The translations under genes and the position numbers were made by a program. Below are positions 1 to 6,589 of a stretch of 9,391 nt of DNA, in pieces. The stretch spans positions 1 through 9,391 of the forward strand of contig JAHPYY010000029.1 of the NCBI GenBank assembly GCA_019058515.1. The letters are read 5' to 3'. Origin of the DNA: Promethearchaeota archaeon. Its GTDB lineage: Archaea > Asgardarchaeota > Lokiarchaeia > Sigynarchaeales > SOKP01. Numbering within the stretch: the stretch's first letter is position 1; each line of letters starts with the position of its first letter. Under the pieces are notes generated by a model, which saw only the letters and a list, made by a program, of their open reading frames with translations, had not been told where the DNA came from and searched no databases.

Positions 1-378
1 ATGTCTACTACTTCAATTTATATTTCCTGTACAGATTACGAGTTTTTAGACGCGTTCTACGAGGACGTAAAAAAAGCAAGAGCGAGAGGCGTAACGGATC
101 TCAAACTATTAGTCGAAGTAGTTGCATTTGAAGATTCAAAGTTTAAAAAATTATTAGAAACAAAATACGCAGATTTATGCGAAATAAAATCCCGTGACCA
201 AATTTTTGGAAGCTCTGTCATCATTGACGAGGGTGAGGATGCTTTTATCATTTTATCTCAAAGATTTTTTAAAAAACCCTCGTATTTTGGAATTGTAACG
301 GATTATATTGCGTTTGGAGCCGCTTCAACATTCTATTATACCTACTTGTACAACACCGCAGATTTAGTTGAATTTTAA
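1..378 (+). CDS. TrmB-like regulator effector domain (possibly 5'-truncated)
   Basis: A 125-residue reading frame that starts with ATG on the first base of the window and ends at TAA 376-378. The pattern (short beta strand IYISCTD, an amphipathic helix, then ARARGV followed by the strand LKLLVEV) resembles the PLD-like C-terminal effector domain of archaeal TrmB-type transcription regulators, where a KKARARGV-type segment precedes a hydrophobic strand. A later strand, SSVIIDEGEDAFIIL, fits the same fold. No helix-turn-helix is visible. In the known family a winged helix of about 70-100 residues comes first, so either this Met is internal and the DNA-binding half lies left of the window, or this is a stand-alone effector domain. 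A T5 run directly after the stop suggests transcription ends here. The family assignment is pattern recognition only and the ligand is unknown. Confidence 0.45.
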   Translation: MSTTSIYISCTDYEFLDAFYEDVKKARARGVTDLKLLVEVVAFEDSKFKKLLETKYADLCEIKSRDQIFGSSVIIDEGEDAFIILSQRFFKKPSYFGIVTDYIAFGAASTFYYTYLYNTADLVEF

Positions 379-385
379 GATTTTT
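379..385 (+). terminator. possible T-tract terminator after first gene
   Basis: A run of five T (381-385) begins two bases after the TAA stop of the first gene. Archaeal RNA polymerase can terminate on short T-tracts without a hairpin. The next gene has its own TATA-like box, consistent with separate units. A run of five T is common in such A+T-rich DNA, so support is weak. Confidence 0.25.
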
Positions 386-443
386 ACAAGCTTTGAATTT
401 GAATAATTTAAATATCAAAGAAATTTTGATCTTCCGTAAATTC

Positions 444-452
444 TTTTTATTA
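444..452 (+). promoter_or_regulatory. TATA-like box for the SDR gene
   Basis: TTTTTATTA is centred about 25 nt upstream of the ATG at 473. With archaeal TBP/TFB spacing, transcription would start at or next to the start codon and give a leaderless mRNA; no Shine-Dalgarno sequence is present. An alternative TATA-like match, TTTAAATA at 407-414, would give a leader of roughly 35 nt. Confidence 0.4.
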
Positions 453-472
453 GATAAACACTAAATACAAGT

Positions 473-1273
473 ATGAAAGACATAGTCAATAAGATTGCTT
501 TAATCACGGGGAGTACACACGGTATTGGAAAAGCTATAGCTCTTAAATTAGCTGAAAATGGATATTCCTTAGTTGTTAATGGTGCGTCTACGAGAGAATT
601 AACTAATGAGTACTTAATGGATTTAAAAACTATAATTAAAGGAAACTATGAAGATAAAGTTTTATATGTTCAAGCAGATGTCTCTAAAAGCTCTCATAGA
701 GAAGTGCTTATTAAATCAATCGAAGAAAAATTCAATAGAATTGATGTGCTAGTCAATAATGCAGGGATTGCGCCTCCTGAAAGGAAAGATATTCTCGAAG
801 CCTCAGAAGAATCATTTGAAGAGGTAATAAAAACCAATCTACAGGGTCCTTACTTCCTTACTCAAACCATTTCAAATTGGATGATCAAACTTAAAGAAAG
901 CCAAGTTGATAATTATAATCCATGTATTGTTAACATATCGTCTATATCTAGTTTTACATCATCCATCAATCGAGGAGATTATTGCATTTCTAAAGCTGGA
1001 ATCACTATGATGACTAAGCTTTTTGCTCATAGATTATCAGAATACAATATTCCTGTATTCGAAATTCAACCAGGAATAATAAAAACTCGCATGACGGAAG
1101 CAGTAGAAGCAAAATACGATCAAATGATAAACGGAGGATTAATCCCGATTAGACGGTGGGGTTTTCCTGAAGATCTAGCTAGTGTCGTCTCAACCATAGT
1201 GAAGGGTAACATCCCTTATGCTACTGGTGAAATTATTCGGATTGACGGTGGATTTCACATTCATCGATTATAG
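473..1273 (+). CDS. Short-chain dehydrogenase/reductase, 3-ketoacyl-ACP reductase-like
   Basis: A 266-residue classical SDR with a complete motif set: cofactor glycine motif TGSTHGIG (residues 12-19), acidic/hydrophobic ADV at 68-70, NNAG at 95-98, structural Asn122, catalytic Ser157, and Tyr170-x3-Lys174 in GDYCISKAG. The C-terminal part (EIQPGIIKTRMT, RRWGFPEDLA, YATGE then IDGG) closely recalls a FabG-like subgroup annotated as 3-ketoacyl-ACP reductase. It should be a soluble NAD(P)H-dependent enzyme interconverting a ketone and a secondary alcohol. Archaea generally lack bacterial type II fatty-acid synthesis, so a sugar, polyol or 3-oxoacyl-CoA substrate is at least as likely as acyl-ACP. 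The length is normal and the start fits a TATA-like box 25 nt upstream. It is followed after 100 nt by the E2-like/RING gene on the same strand. A bacterial origin of the family is plausible but not shown by the sequence. Confidence 0.9.
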   Translation: MKDIVNKIALITGSTHGIGKAIALKLAENGYSLVVNGASTRELTNEYLMDLKTIIKGNYEDKVLYVQADVSKSSHREVLIKSIEEKFNRIDVLVNNAGIAPPERKDILEASEESFEEVIKTNLQGPYFLTQTISNWMIKLKESQVDNYNPCIVNISSISSFTSSINRGDYCISKAGITMMTKLFAHRLSEYNIPVFEIQPGIIKTRMTEAVEAKYDQMINGGLIPIRRWGFPEDLASVVSTIVKGNIPYATGEIIRIDGGFHIHRL

Positions 1274-1295
1274 GTCGTATCTAAGTGATTATAGG
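1266..1295 (+). repeat. 9-bp direct repeat spanning the SDR stop
   Basis: GATTATAGG occurs at 1266-1274 and again at 1287-1295, a 21-bp period. The first copy contains the TAG stop codon of the SDR gene. It may be a remnant of a small tandem duplication; no function is evident. The rest of the 100-nt gap (1274-1373) holds no T-tract terminator and no clear TATA box, so co-transcription with the next gene is possible. Confidence 0.5.
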
Positions 1296-1373
1296 CTATT
1301 ATAAGAAATAAATAAATTAGAATAAAAATATTGCATTTATTGAAATACTAAACAAACCACTGAAAGAAAATAT

Positions 1374-3020
1374 ATGAATCAAGAGTTCATTTTAAAGGAA
1401 GCTCAGTCGCTTGCCAAAAATTACTCCTTTTGGATGGTTTCTGGAGATATCTCTCACCTTTATGGAATTGCGTACGAGGATAAAGGTACTAAATATGAAG
1501 TGGAAATAAAATTCCTTATAGATTATCCAAAATCAGCGCCCTTGCTTACTCTTCACGAAAATTTAAAGCTATTGTTAGGAGATGTAGAGTTAAAAACTAT
1601 AAGAAATTGGAATGAGTCTTCAAAAATTTTGGAAGTTATTAACGAATTGAAAAACATAATCGTTAACATTTTAGAGCCTTCTATTATTTCGGAGCCTATA
1701 GTGAACGAGTTTGAAAAACATGAGTCAGAGTCTGATTATCTACAAGGTAATAAAACTGTTGAGGAAGATACAGGTGAATATATTACTCCAGATCTAGATG
1801 CATTTCCACCAGATTCTGTGGAAATTATTGATCTTGACTATGAACTAGACCATTTGTTTTACAATTCAAAGGAGACTACCCTTCAAAGGACTACAGATGA
1901 ATACATAACACCTACCTTTAGCGGGGGAAATCTTCAAGCTGATAACCAATTGATGCTTTTGCAACAACAATTTTCGTACGATGAAGTGGGACCGAGTCCT
2001 TACAATGTTAACATATACTTAACCATAACATTGTCAAAAACATTCGTTATAAATCTCAATTTTAAAGACTATCCAAAAGCTCCTATCTTGAATTTACCAA
2101 AAAGTTTGAAAAAATTTATTGGTGACCCATTTCAGTCTCTATCATCTCTAAAAAAATGGAATGAGAAAAATCCTCCATCAATTGTAGAAATTATTCATGA
2201 TTTAGAGAGAAAATTGCTGAATTTAAAAGAATTGGAGCAAGAACTGGGAAAAATTAACAACGAATTTAGATATGAGGCTATACCAGATGAATTTTATAAG
2301 GTTTTAGTCCACATTTTAACCTACGGTTTTAAAAGCTATACAATTGAAATAGATTTAAGTCCACATCCAAACAAACCAAATATTAATCTTCCAATAGAAA
2401 CCCAAAACAGTATTGGAAAAAGTGTAAACCAACTGAAATCTTATAAAGACTGGGAACCAGGTGTAAGCGAATCGGTAGAGATTGTGAGAGAAATATCTTG
2501 GCTAATTGATAGAAATTCAAGAATTAATTTTGAAATCGATTTACTCAAGGAACATTACAATCAAATTGAATATATAGCCGAAACATCGTCGATTAAAATC
2601 GAGATGAAGGGAAAAATGAAAACCGAGGATTTAAAATTTCAATTTGAAATTATACTACCAATCGAATACCCGATGAAGATGCCCACTATTAATATTTTAA
2701 ATAAATTCGAGATCGATTCTCACGAAAAAACAAAAAATCAGCTCCAAGATTCATTTAAGTCCTTTTACGACGAGTGGACTCCTTTTAAATATCTTATAGA
2801 TCTCTTCAACCTTTTATCTGAGAAGATTTTCGAAGTTTCAGTTATATCCTGTGTAATTTGTCACCGTGTCGAATGTCCGACATGCAATAAAATGATTGCA
2901 GCCCCATCTAAGGAGCAGGCATGTTACACTTATTGCCCTCATTGCGAGCGCCCTTACCACCAACACTGTTGGAAGCAAACGCTTCAATCATTTGGTAAAT
3001 GTGGATTTTGTTTACGTTAA
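1374..3020 (+). CDS. Multi-E2/RWD-like repeat protein with C-terminal C4HC3 RING-like finger
   Basis: A 548-residue protein with about four E2/UEV/RWD-like units: R1 (1-100), R2 (196-282), R3 (286-378) and R4 (382-486). Each has strands followed by a YP..P-type turn (YPKSAP 51-56, YPKAP 233-237, HPNKP 331-335, YPMKMP 432-437), then a Trp (W79, W262, W360, W468) and an amphipathic helix, the order seen in ubiquitin-conjugating folds. R1-R3 also share an (L/I)G(D/K) motif before the Trp. There is no cysteine before residue 493, so no unit can be an active E2. Residues 101-195 form an acidic linker carrying EYITP twice. The last 56 residues hold ten Cys; C501-x2-C504-x16-C521-x2-C524-x4-H529-x2-C532-x10-C543-x2-C546 is a C4HC3 pattern, with an extra CxxC at 493-496. 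No signal peptide or membrane segment is seen, so it is probably cytosolic. A ubiquitin-ligase or adaptor role is inferred. Confidence 0.75.
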   Translation: MNQEFILKEAQSLAKNYSFWMVSGDISHLYGIAYEDKGTKYEVEIKFLIDYPKSAPLLTLHENLKLLLGDVELKTIRNWNESSKILEVINELKNIIVNILEPSIISEPIVNEFEKHESESDYLQGNKTVEEDTGEYITPDLDAFPPDSVEIIDLDYELDHLFYNSKETTLQRTTDEYITPTFSGGNLQADNQLMLLQQQFSYDEVGPSPYNVNIYLTITLSKTFVINLNFKDYPKAPILNLPKSLKKFIGDPFQSLSSLKKWNEKNPPSIVEIIHDLERKLLNLKELEQELGKINNEFRYEAIPDEFYKVLVHILTYGFKSYTIEIDLSPHPNKPNINLPIETQNSIGKSVNQLKSYKDWEPGVSESVEIVREISWLIDRNSRINFEIDLLKEHYNQIEYIAETSSIKIEMKGKMKTEDLKFQFEIILPIEYPMKMPTINILNKFEIDSHEKTKNQLQDSFKSFYDEWTPFKYLIDLFNLLSEKIFEVSVISCVICHRVECPTCNKMIAAPSKEQACYTYCPHCERPYHQHCWKQTLQSFGKCGFCLR

Positions 3021-3037
3021 CCTGAAAGAGATGTATC

Positions 3038-3042
3038 TTTTT
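3038..3042 (+). terminator. possible T-tract terminator after E2-like/RING gene
   Basis: A T5 run lies 18 nt after the TAA stop, with a second pyrimidine-rich stretch near 3055-3064. There is no hairpin. It is consistent with T-tract termination before the promoter of the next gene, but weak in A+T-rich DNA. Confidence 0.25.
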
Positions 3043-3059
3043 ACTGCGTTTGGAAATTT

Positions 3060-3069
3060 CTTTTAAAAG
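3060..3069. repeat. 10-bp perfect palindrome upstream of FAD gene TATA box
   Basis: CTTTTAAAAG is self-complementary and ends nine bases before the TATA-like box at 3079-3086. The position would suit an operator or TFB-contacting element, but A+T-rich palindromes of this size arise often by chance. Confidence 0.3.
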
Positions 3070-3078
3070 TAAATAAAA

Positions 3079-3086
3079 TATATAAT
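3079..3086 (+). promoter_or_regulatory. TATA-like box for the FAD-binding protein gene
   Basis: TATATAAT is centred about 27 nt upstream of the ATG at 3110, placing the expected transcription start at or close to the start codon. A second TATA-like string (TATATAAA, 3096-3103) is too near the start to serve it. There is no Shine-Dalgarno sequence. Confidence 0.5.
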
Positions 3087-3109
3087 ATCTATCGCTATAT
3101 AAAACCAAA

Positions 3110-5137
3110 ATGACATCTAAAGAAAAACATTCAATAGAATTTGATATCAAGGATTTTAATTCAATTATTATTGGCTCTGGAGCGGCAGGACTGAATTGTG
3201 CATTGCACCTCTCACAATACGGAATAAAAACTGAAGAGATTGCTATTATTACTGATAATCTTAAAGGAGGAACTTCTTTTAACACAGGTTCAGATAAACA
3301 AACCTACTATAAACTATCAATAACAGGGGATCAACTTGATTCTCCGTATAGAATGGCGGTAGATCTCTTCAAAGGTGGTGCCATGCATGGTGATATTGCT
3401 TTAATTGAGGCTACTAATTCAGTTAAAGAATTTTTTCACCTTGTTCACCTTGGTGTTCCGTTTCCTCACGATTCTTACGGTTCTTATGTTGGTTATAAAA
3501 CAGATTACGATCCTAGACAAAGAGCTACTTCTGCAGGACCGTTAACATCTCAAATAATGTGCGAGCATCTACTTAATGAAGTTAATAGGAAAAAGATACC
3601 AATATTTGATAATCACTACGCTATTAAACTAATCGTAAATTATTACTGCCCAACTCCCGAAATTTGTGGAGTAATTTGCCTCAAAAATCAAGATTTCGGT
3701 ACTATAGACGACAGTTTTAAGATTAATTCAATATTAGCAATTTTTAGAGGTAGAAACATTATACTCGCTACAGGAGGACCAGCTCAAATATACAAGAATT
3801 CCGTGTATCCAATTTCTCACAATGGAACTTCAATACTGGCAGCTGAAGCGGGATGCGTTTTCCAAAACCTTACCGAGTCACAATTTGGTTTAGCATCGAT
3901 CGACTTTCGATGGAATCTTTCTGGTTCTTATCAGCAAGTAATTCCAAGATACTACTCAATTGGATCTGACGAGAAGGTTGAAGTAGAATTTCTCAATGAC
4001 TATTTTCCCTCGTTTAATAGTTTATCAACGGCTATCTTCTTGAAGGGATATCAATGGCCATTTAATTCAATGAGATTAGAAAACTATGGGTCCTCTTTAA
4101 TTGATCTAGCGGTATATAATGAGACGGAAAATTTAAAAAGGCGTGTGTTCATCGATTTTAGGCAAAATCCAAAAGAATATGATTATGATGTCTTAGATGA
4201 CCATGTAAAAAAGTATTTAGTAAATTCTAATGCAGTTGAAGATTTACCGATTAACAGGTTAAGTAAATTGAATAAAGAAGCCATTGCTCTTTATAAAAAA
4301 CATGGGATAGATCTATATAATATACCTATTCAAATCGCAGTGTGTAATCAACACTTAAATGGAGGTATTAAAGGAGATATATGGTGGGAAACCTCAATAA
4401 AACACTTATTTGCAATTGGCGAGATCAACGGAAGTCACGGAGTTCACAGGCCTGGAGGCTCAGCTCTTAATTCGGGTCAAGTTGGAGGATTAAGAGCTGC
4501 GCAAAAAATTGGAAATGTATATAATAAACGCCCCAAAGAACCTCTTGAGGTTAGGAAATTAGCTAGTTCATTGCTTCGAGAGCTAAATTCGGAAATAAAT
4601 TCGCTAATAACGAAGAAAATAGAAATACCAAAAGAACTATCACCTAGAGACATATGGGAGCAAATTAAAGACATTAGTTCTAAATTTTGCGGAATACTAC
4701 GGCCAATAACAAATATACAATCGAGTATTCAGAAAACAAGAGATTTATATAAAAATCTCAAAAATATCATAAATATTAGCAACTTTCAGGATTTGGTTGA
4801 ATATTTTCGGCTAAAAGACGCTCTTCTTATGCTTCACCTGATTTTAAATTCAATCAAAAATTATCACGAAATTAATGGATCGAGTAGGGGGAGTTATTTG
4901 CTTATTCGACCGAACTCAGAGATAAAGAGCAACGAAACATTGGTGAACCTTACAGGATTCTCAAATCAATTTAATTTTATAAAGAAAAATAATAGATTCC
5001 AGGATAAGGTTCAAACTATTCAATTTGTTAATGATAATATTAAAATTGATTGGGAAAGTGTTCGAGAGATACCTAAAGAGGAAACATGGTTTGAATCTAT
5101 ATGGAAAGAGTTTCAGAACGGAGCGATCTTTAATTAA
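3110..5137 (+). CDS. FAD-binding protein, fumarate reductase/aspartate oxidase flavoprotein superfamily
   Basis: A 675-residue flavoprotein. The N-terminal dinucleotide-binding motif is GSGAAG (22-27) after the strand FNSIII. A GGTSFNTGSDKQTYYK segment (53-68) and HGDIALIEA (93-101) follow, in the place where this superfamily binds the FAD diphosphate. ATGG at 220-223 is the second conserved FAD contact, and C-terminal FAIGEINGSHGVHRPGGSALNSGQVGG (split here: FAIGEI 434-439, HRPGGSALN 446-454) matches the region of succinate dehydrogenase/fumarate reductase and L-aspartate oxidase that carries the substrate-side arginine (here probably R447). HLNGGI (415-420) matches the preceding His-x-GG strand. 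Fusion to a cytochrome or Fe-S domain is absent and no signal peptide is seen. It should catalyse a flavin-dependent oxidation or reduction of an organic acid or related compound; the substrate is unknown. It ends inside the stop codon of the convergent flavin oxidoreductase gene. I recall similar uncharacterised proteins in anaerobic bacteria. Confidence 0.85.
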   Translation: MTSKEKHSIEFDIKDFNSIIIGSGAAGLNCALHLSQYGIKTEEIAIITDNLKGGTSFNTGSDKQTYYKLSITGDQLDSPYRMAVDLFKGGAMHGDIALIEATNSVKEFFHLVHLGVPFPHDSYGSYVGYKTDYDPRQRATSAGPLTSQIMCEHLLNEVNRKKIPIFDNHYAIKLIVNYYCPTPEICGVICLKNQDFGTIDDSFKINSILAIFRGRNIILATGGPAQIYKNSVYPISHNGTSILAAEAGCVFQNLTESQFGLASIDFRWNLSGSYQQVIPRYYSIGSDEKVEVEFLNDYFPSFNSLSTAIFLKGYQWPFNSMRLENYGSSLIDLAVYNETENLKRRVFIDFRQNPKEYDYDVLDDHVKKYLVNSNAVEDLPINRLSKLNKEAIALYKKHGIDLYNIPIQIAVCNQHLNGGIKGDIWWETSIKHLFAIGEINGSHGVHRPGGSALNSGQVGGLRAAQKIGNVYNKRPKEPLEVRKLASSLLRELNSEINSLITKKIEIPKELSPRDIWEQIKDISSKFCGILRPITNIQSSIQKTRDLYKNLKNIINISNFQDLVEYFRLKDALLMLHLILNSIKNYHEINGSSRGSYLLIRPNSEIKSNETLVNLTGFSNQFNFIKKNNRFQDKVQTIQFVNDNIKIDWESVREIPKEETWFESIWKEFQNGAIFN

Positions 5138-6522
5138 TTGTTAATACTTTTCTTATACATGGGATCTCGTATACTACATCCCGTTTTTTCTCCAATCCTC
5201 ATTAATTGTGAGCACTTAGAACAGGCTATACATGCTTTATTTTTATCAATTACGCCATTTTGAAAAAGTTGAGACGCAAATTCAGGATTGGCAAAACTCA
5301 TCCTTCCAAATCCGGCTAAATCCACTTTATTCCCAGCTATTAATCCTGCGATTACATTCCCTGCATATTGTCGAAAATAAGAATACCCTGATCCAATTAT
5401 TGTAAGCTTTTCCTGAAAATGGTTTTTAATCAATGAAGTAAGAAAAATTAATCGATTTAAACTAAACAATGGGTGTTCAGGTGGTTTCTCACCTCCCTGC
5501 ACAGGGACATCGTAGGGTCTGGTAATGAAAGGCTTATAATGAGGATCCCCCGCCGATAGGTTAACTAATTTTACTCCGTGTTGGCGCAATAATTCTAGAA
5601 CTTTAATCGGTTCGGTTAAATCCTGTGAAGTGGGAAAAATTTTACATTTTTCGTTCTTTACACCAAAACCGTAAGGAAAGGAAAAACCATCGTATACCCC
5701 AAATCGAGTTGTAATTATAAAGTCTAAATTTTTTATTTTGCTAGTTAATCTTTTTATGATATTGATTAGCAATCGAGATCTGTTCTCAAGCTCTTGGCCC
5801 CCATAATTTGAATTCTGCCGGGTTCTCGAGCCAAGTAATTCACTAATTAAGTAGCCATGGCAAGATTTTATGTCAACTCCATCAAAACCAGCTTCTTCTG
5901 CGAGAATCGCTTTCTCTATCCATTGATCTTCTACATTCTTTAAATAATCATCGTCTACCACTATTCCTTCTGCTTTTAAATTTGGATTTTGTGAGTCCAA
6001 AACTTCGTTGTACACACCCCTTAAAGGAAATCTTTTATTTCCTCTTTTGGTATATCTTCCTGAATGGTTTAATTGCAATATTAAAGCAGATCGTTCTTTG
6101 AATCCCAAAGAGTTTAACATGCTATCACATTGACTTCGAACAGTGGATACCAATGTTTTAAAAGATTTCATATTTTTTTCGTTCAAAACTAATTGATGCT
6201 CGTTAGATTTACAATCGTCAGAGATAGCCGTAGCTTCGAACCAAATTAACCCTACTCCACTTTTCGCGTATCTTTTATATCTTCTAAGGGTAAACTTACT
6301 TGGAGCTCCATTTAATTCTGAGTCAAATCCTTCCATAGGTTGGATAGTTAATCGATTTGCTAGAGTTATATTTTTAATTTCTATTGAATTTTTAAGGACG
6401 CTCAAATTTGACGAGATAGGTATCTTTAAGTTGAGTTCATTAATCGTATTTCTTAAGGCATCCAATGATTTATATGTAAATGGCCTAAAAGGCGGACTAA
6501 TTGAATTTATTAAAATTACCAC
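5134..6522 (-). CDS. NADH:flavin oxidoreductase (Old Yellow Enzyme family) with C-terminal [4Fe-4S] motif
   Basis: A 462-residue TIM-barrel FMN enzyme. OYE motifs are NRLTIQPMEG (56-65), LQLNHSGR (149-156), KSCHGYLISELLGSR (219-233) and NYGGQELENRSR (239-250), with H222-G-Y the usual active-site region. The C-terminus has C431-x2-C434-x2-C437-x11-C449, the [4Fe-4S] spacing of trimethylamine dehydrogenase and 2,4-dienoyl-CoA reductase, but the protein stops just after it, so their NAD(P)/FAD domain is missing. It probably receives or delivers single electrons through the cluster, perhaps with a ferredoxin or the neighbouring FAD protein (inference). The start is GTG (6520-6522): the codon before it is an in-frame TAA and the first Met inside the protein (63) would remove conserved sequence. 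A TATA-like box about 25 nt upstream supports a leaderless mRNA. It overlaps the convergent FAD gene by 4 bp. Confidence 0.9.
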   Translation of the reverse strand: MVILINSISPPFRPFTYKSLDALRNTINELNLKIPISSNLSVLKNSIEIKNITLANRLTIQPMEGFDSELNGAPSKFTLRRYKRYAKSGVGLIWFEATAISDDCKSNEHQLVLNEKNMKSFKTLVSTVRSQCDSMLNSLGFKERSALILQLNHSGRYTKRGNKRFPLRGVYNEVLDSQNPNLKAEGIVVDDDYLKNVEDQWIEKAILAEEAGFDGVDIKSCHGYLISELLGSRTRQNSNYGGQELENRSRLLINIIKRLTSKIKNLDFIITTRFGVYDGFSFPYGFGVKNEKCKIFPTSQDLTEPIKVLELLRQHGVKLVNLSAGDPHYKPFITRPYDVPVQGGEKPPEHPLFSLNRLIFLTSLIKNHFQEKLTIIGSGYSYFRQYAGNVIAGLIAGNKVDLAGFGRMSFANPEFASQLFQNGVIDKNKACIACSKCSQLMRIGEKTGCSIRDPMYKKSINN

Positions 6523-6543
6523 TTATAATAATTAGAATTACAT

Positions 6544-6551
6544 TATATAAT
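6544..6551 (-). promoter_or_regulatory. TATA-like box for the flavin oxidoreductase gene
   Basis: Read on the minus strand, ATTATATA is centred about 25 nt upstream of the GTG start at 6522. It lies just beyond the terminator of the upstream Fe-S operon, indicating an independent transcription unit with a leaderless message. This spacing also supports the GTG start. Confidence 0.5.
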
Positions 6552-6559
6552 CAAATAAC

Positions 6560-6584
6560 AAAAAAATATGTGTTGGAGACAACA
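6560..6584 (-). terminator. Hairpin plus T7 terminator of the Fe-S operon
   Basis: On the minus strand, TGTTG-TCTC-CAACA (6584 down to 6571) forms a 5-bp stem with a 4-nt loop. After four bases comes a run of seven T (6566 down to 6560). It begins six bases past the ferredoxin TAG stop. The T7 tract alone could terminate archaeal RNA polymerase; the hairpin makes it bacterial-looking as well. Confidence 0.55.
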
Positions 6585-6589
6585 TCGGT

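Noticed and set aside
57..251. 64-codon minus-strand frame antisense to the first gene
   Set aside because: It is Ser/Thr-rich and low in complexity, with no family resemblance and no promoter; it is a shadow of the plus-strand gene.
414..430. Small inverted repeat ATCAAA/TTTGAT with a 5-nt spacer between the first two genes
   Set aside because: The arms are only six A/T-rich pairs and no T-tract follows, so it is too weak to call as a terminator or operator.
2908..3285. 125-codon minus-strand frame across the RING-coding end and the start of the FAD gene
   Set aside because: It runs antisense through two well-supported genes and the FAD gene promoter, and shows no recognisable domain.
4477..4674. 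65-codon minus-strand frame inside the FAD gene
   Set aside because: It is antisense to conserved FAD-domain coding sequence and has no features of its own.
3110..5137. Assigning the FAD protein as succinate dehydrogenase, fumarate reductase or NadB
   Set aside because: The superfamily motifs are clear, but the conserved segments differ (GGTSFNTGSDKQTYYK, HRPGGSALN) and there are no Fe-S or membrane subunit genes beside it, nor NadA/NadC for aspartate oxidase.
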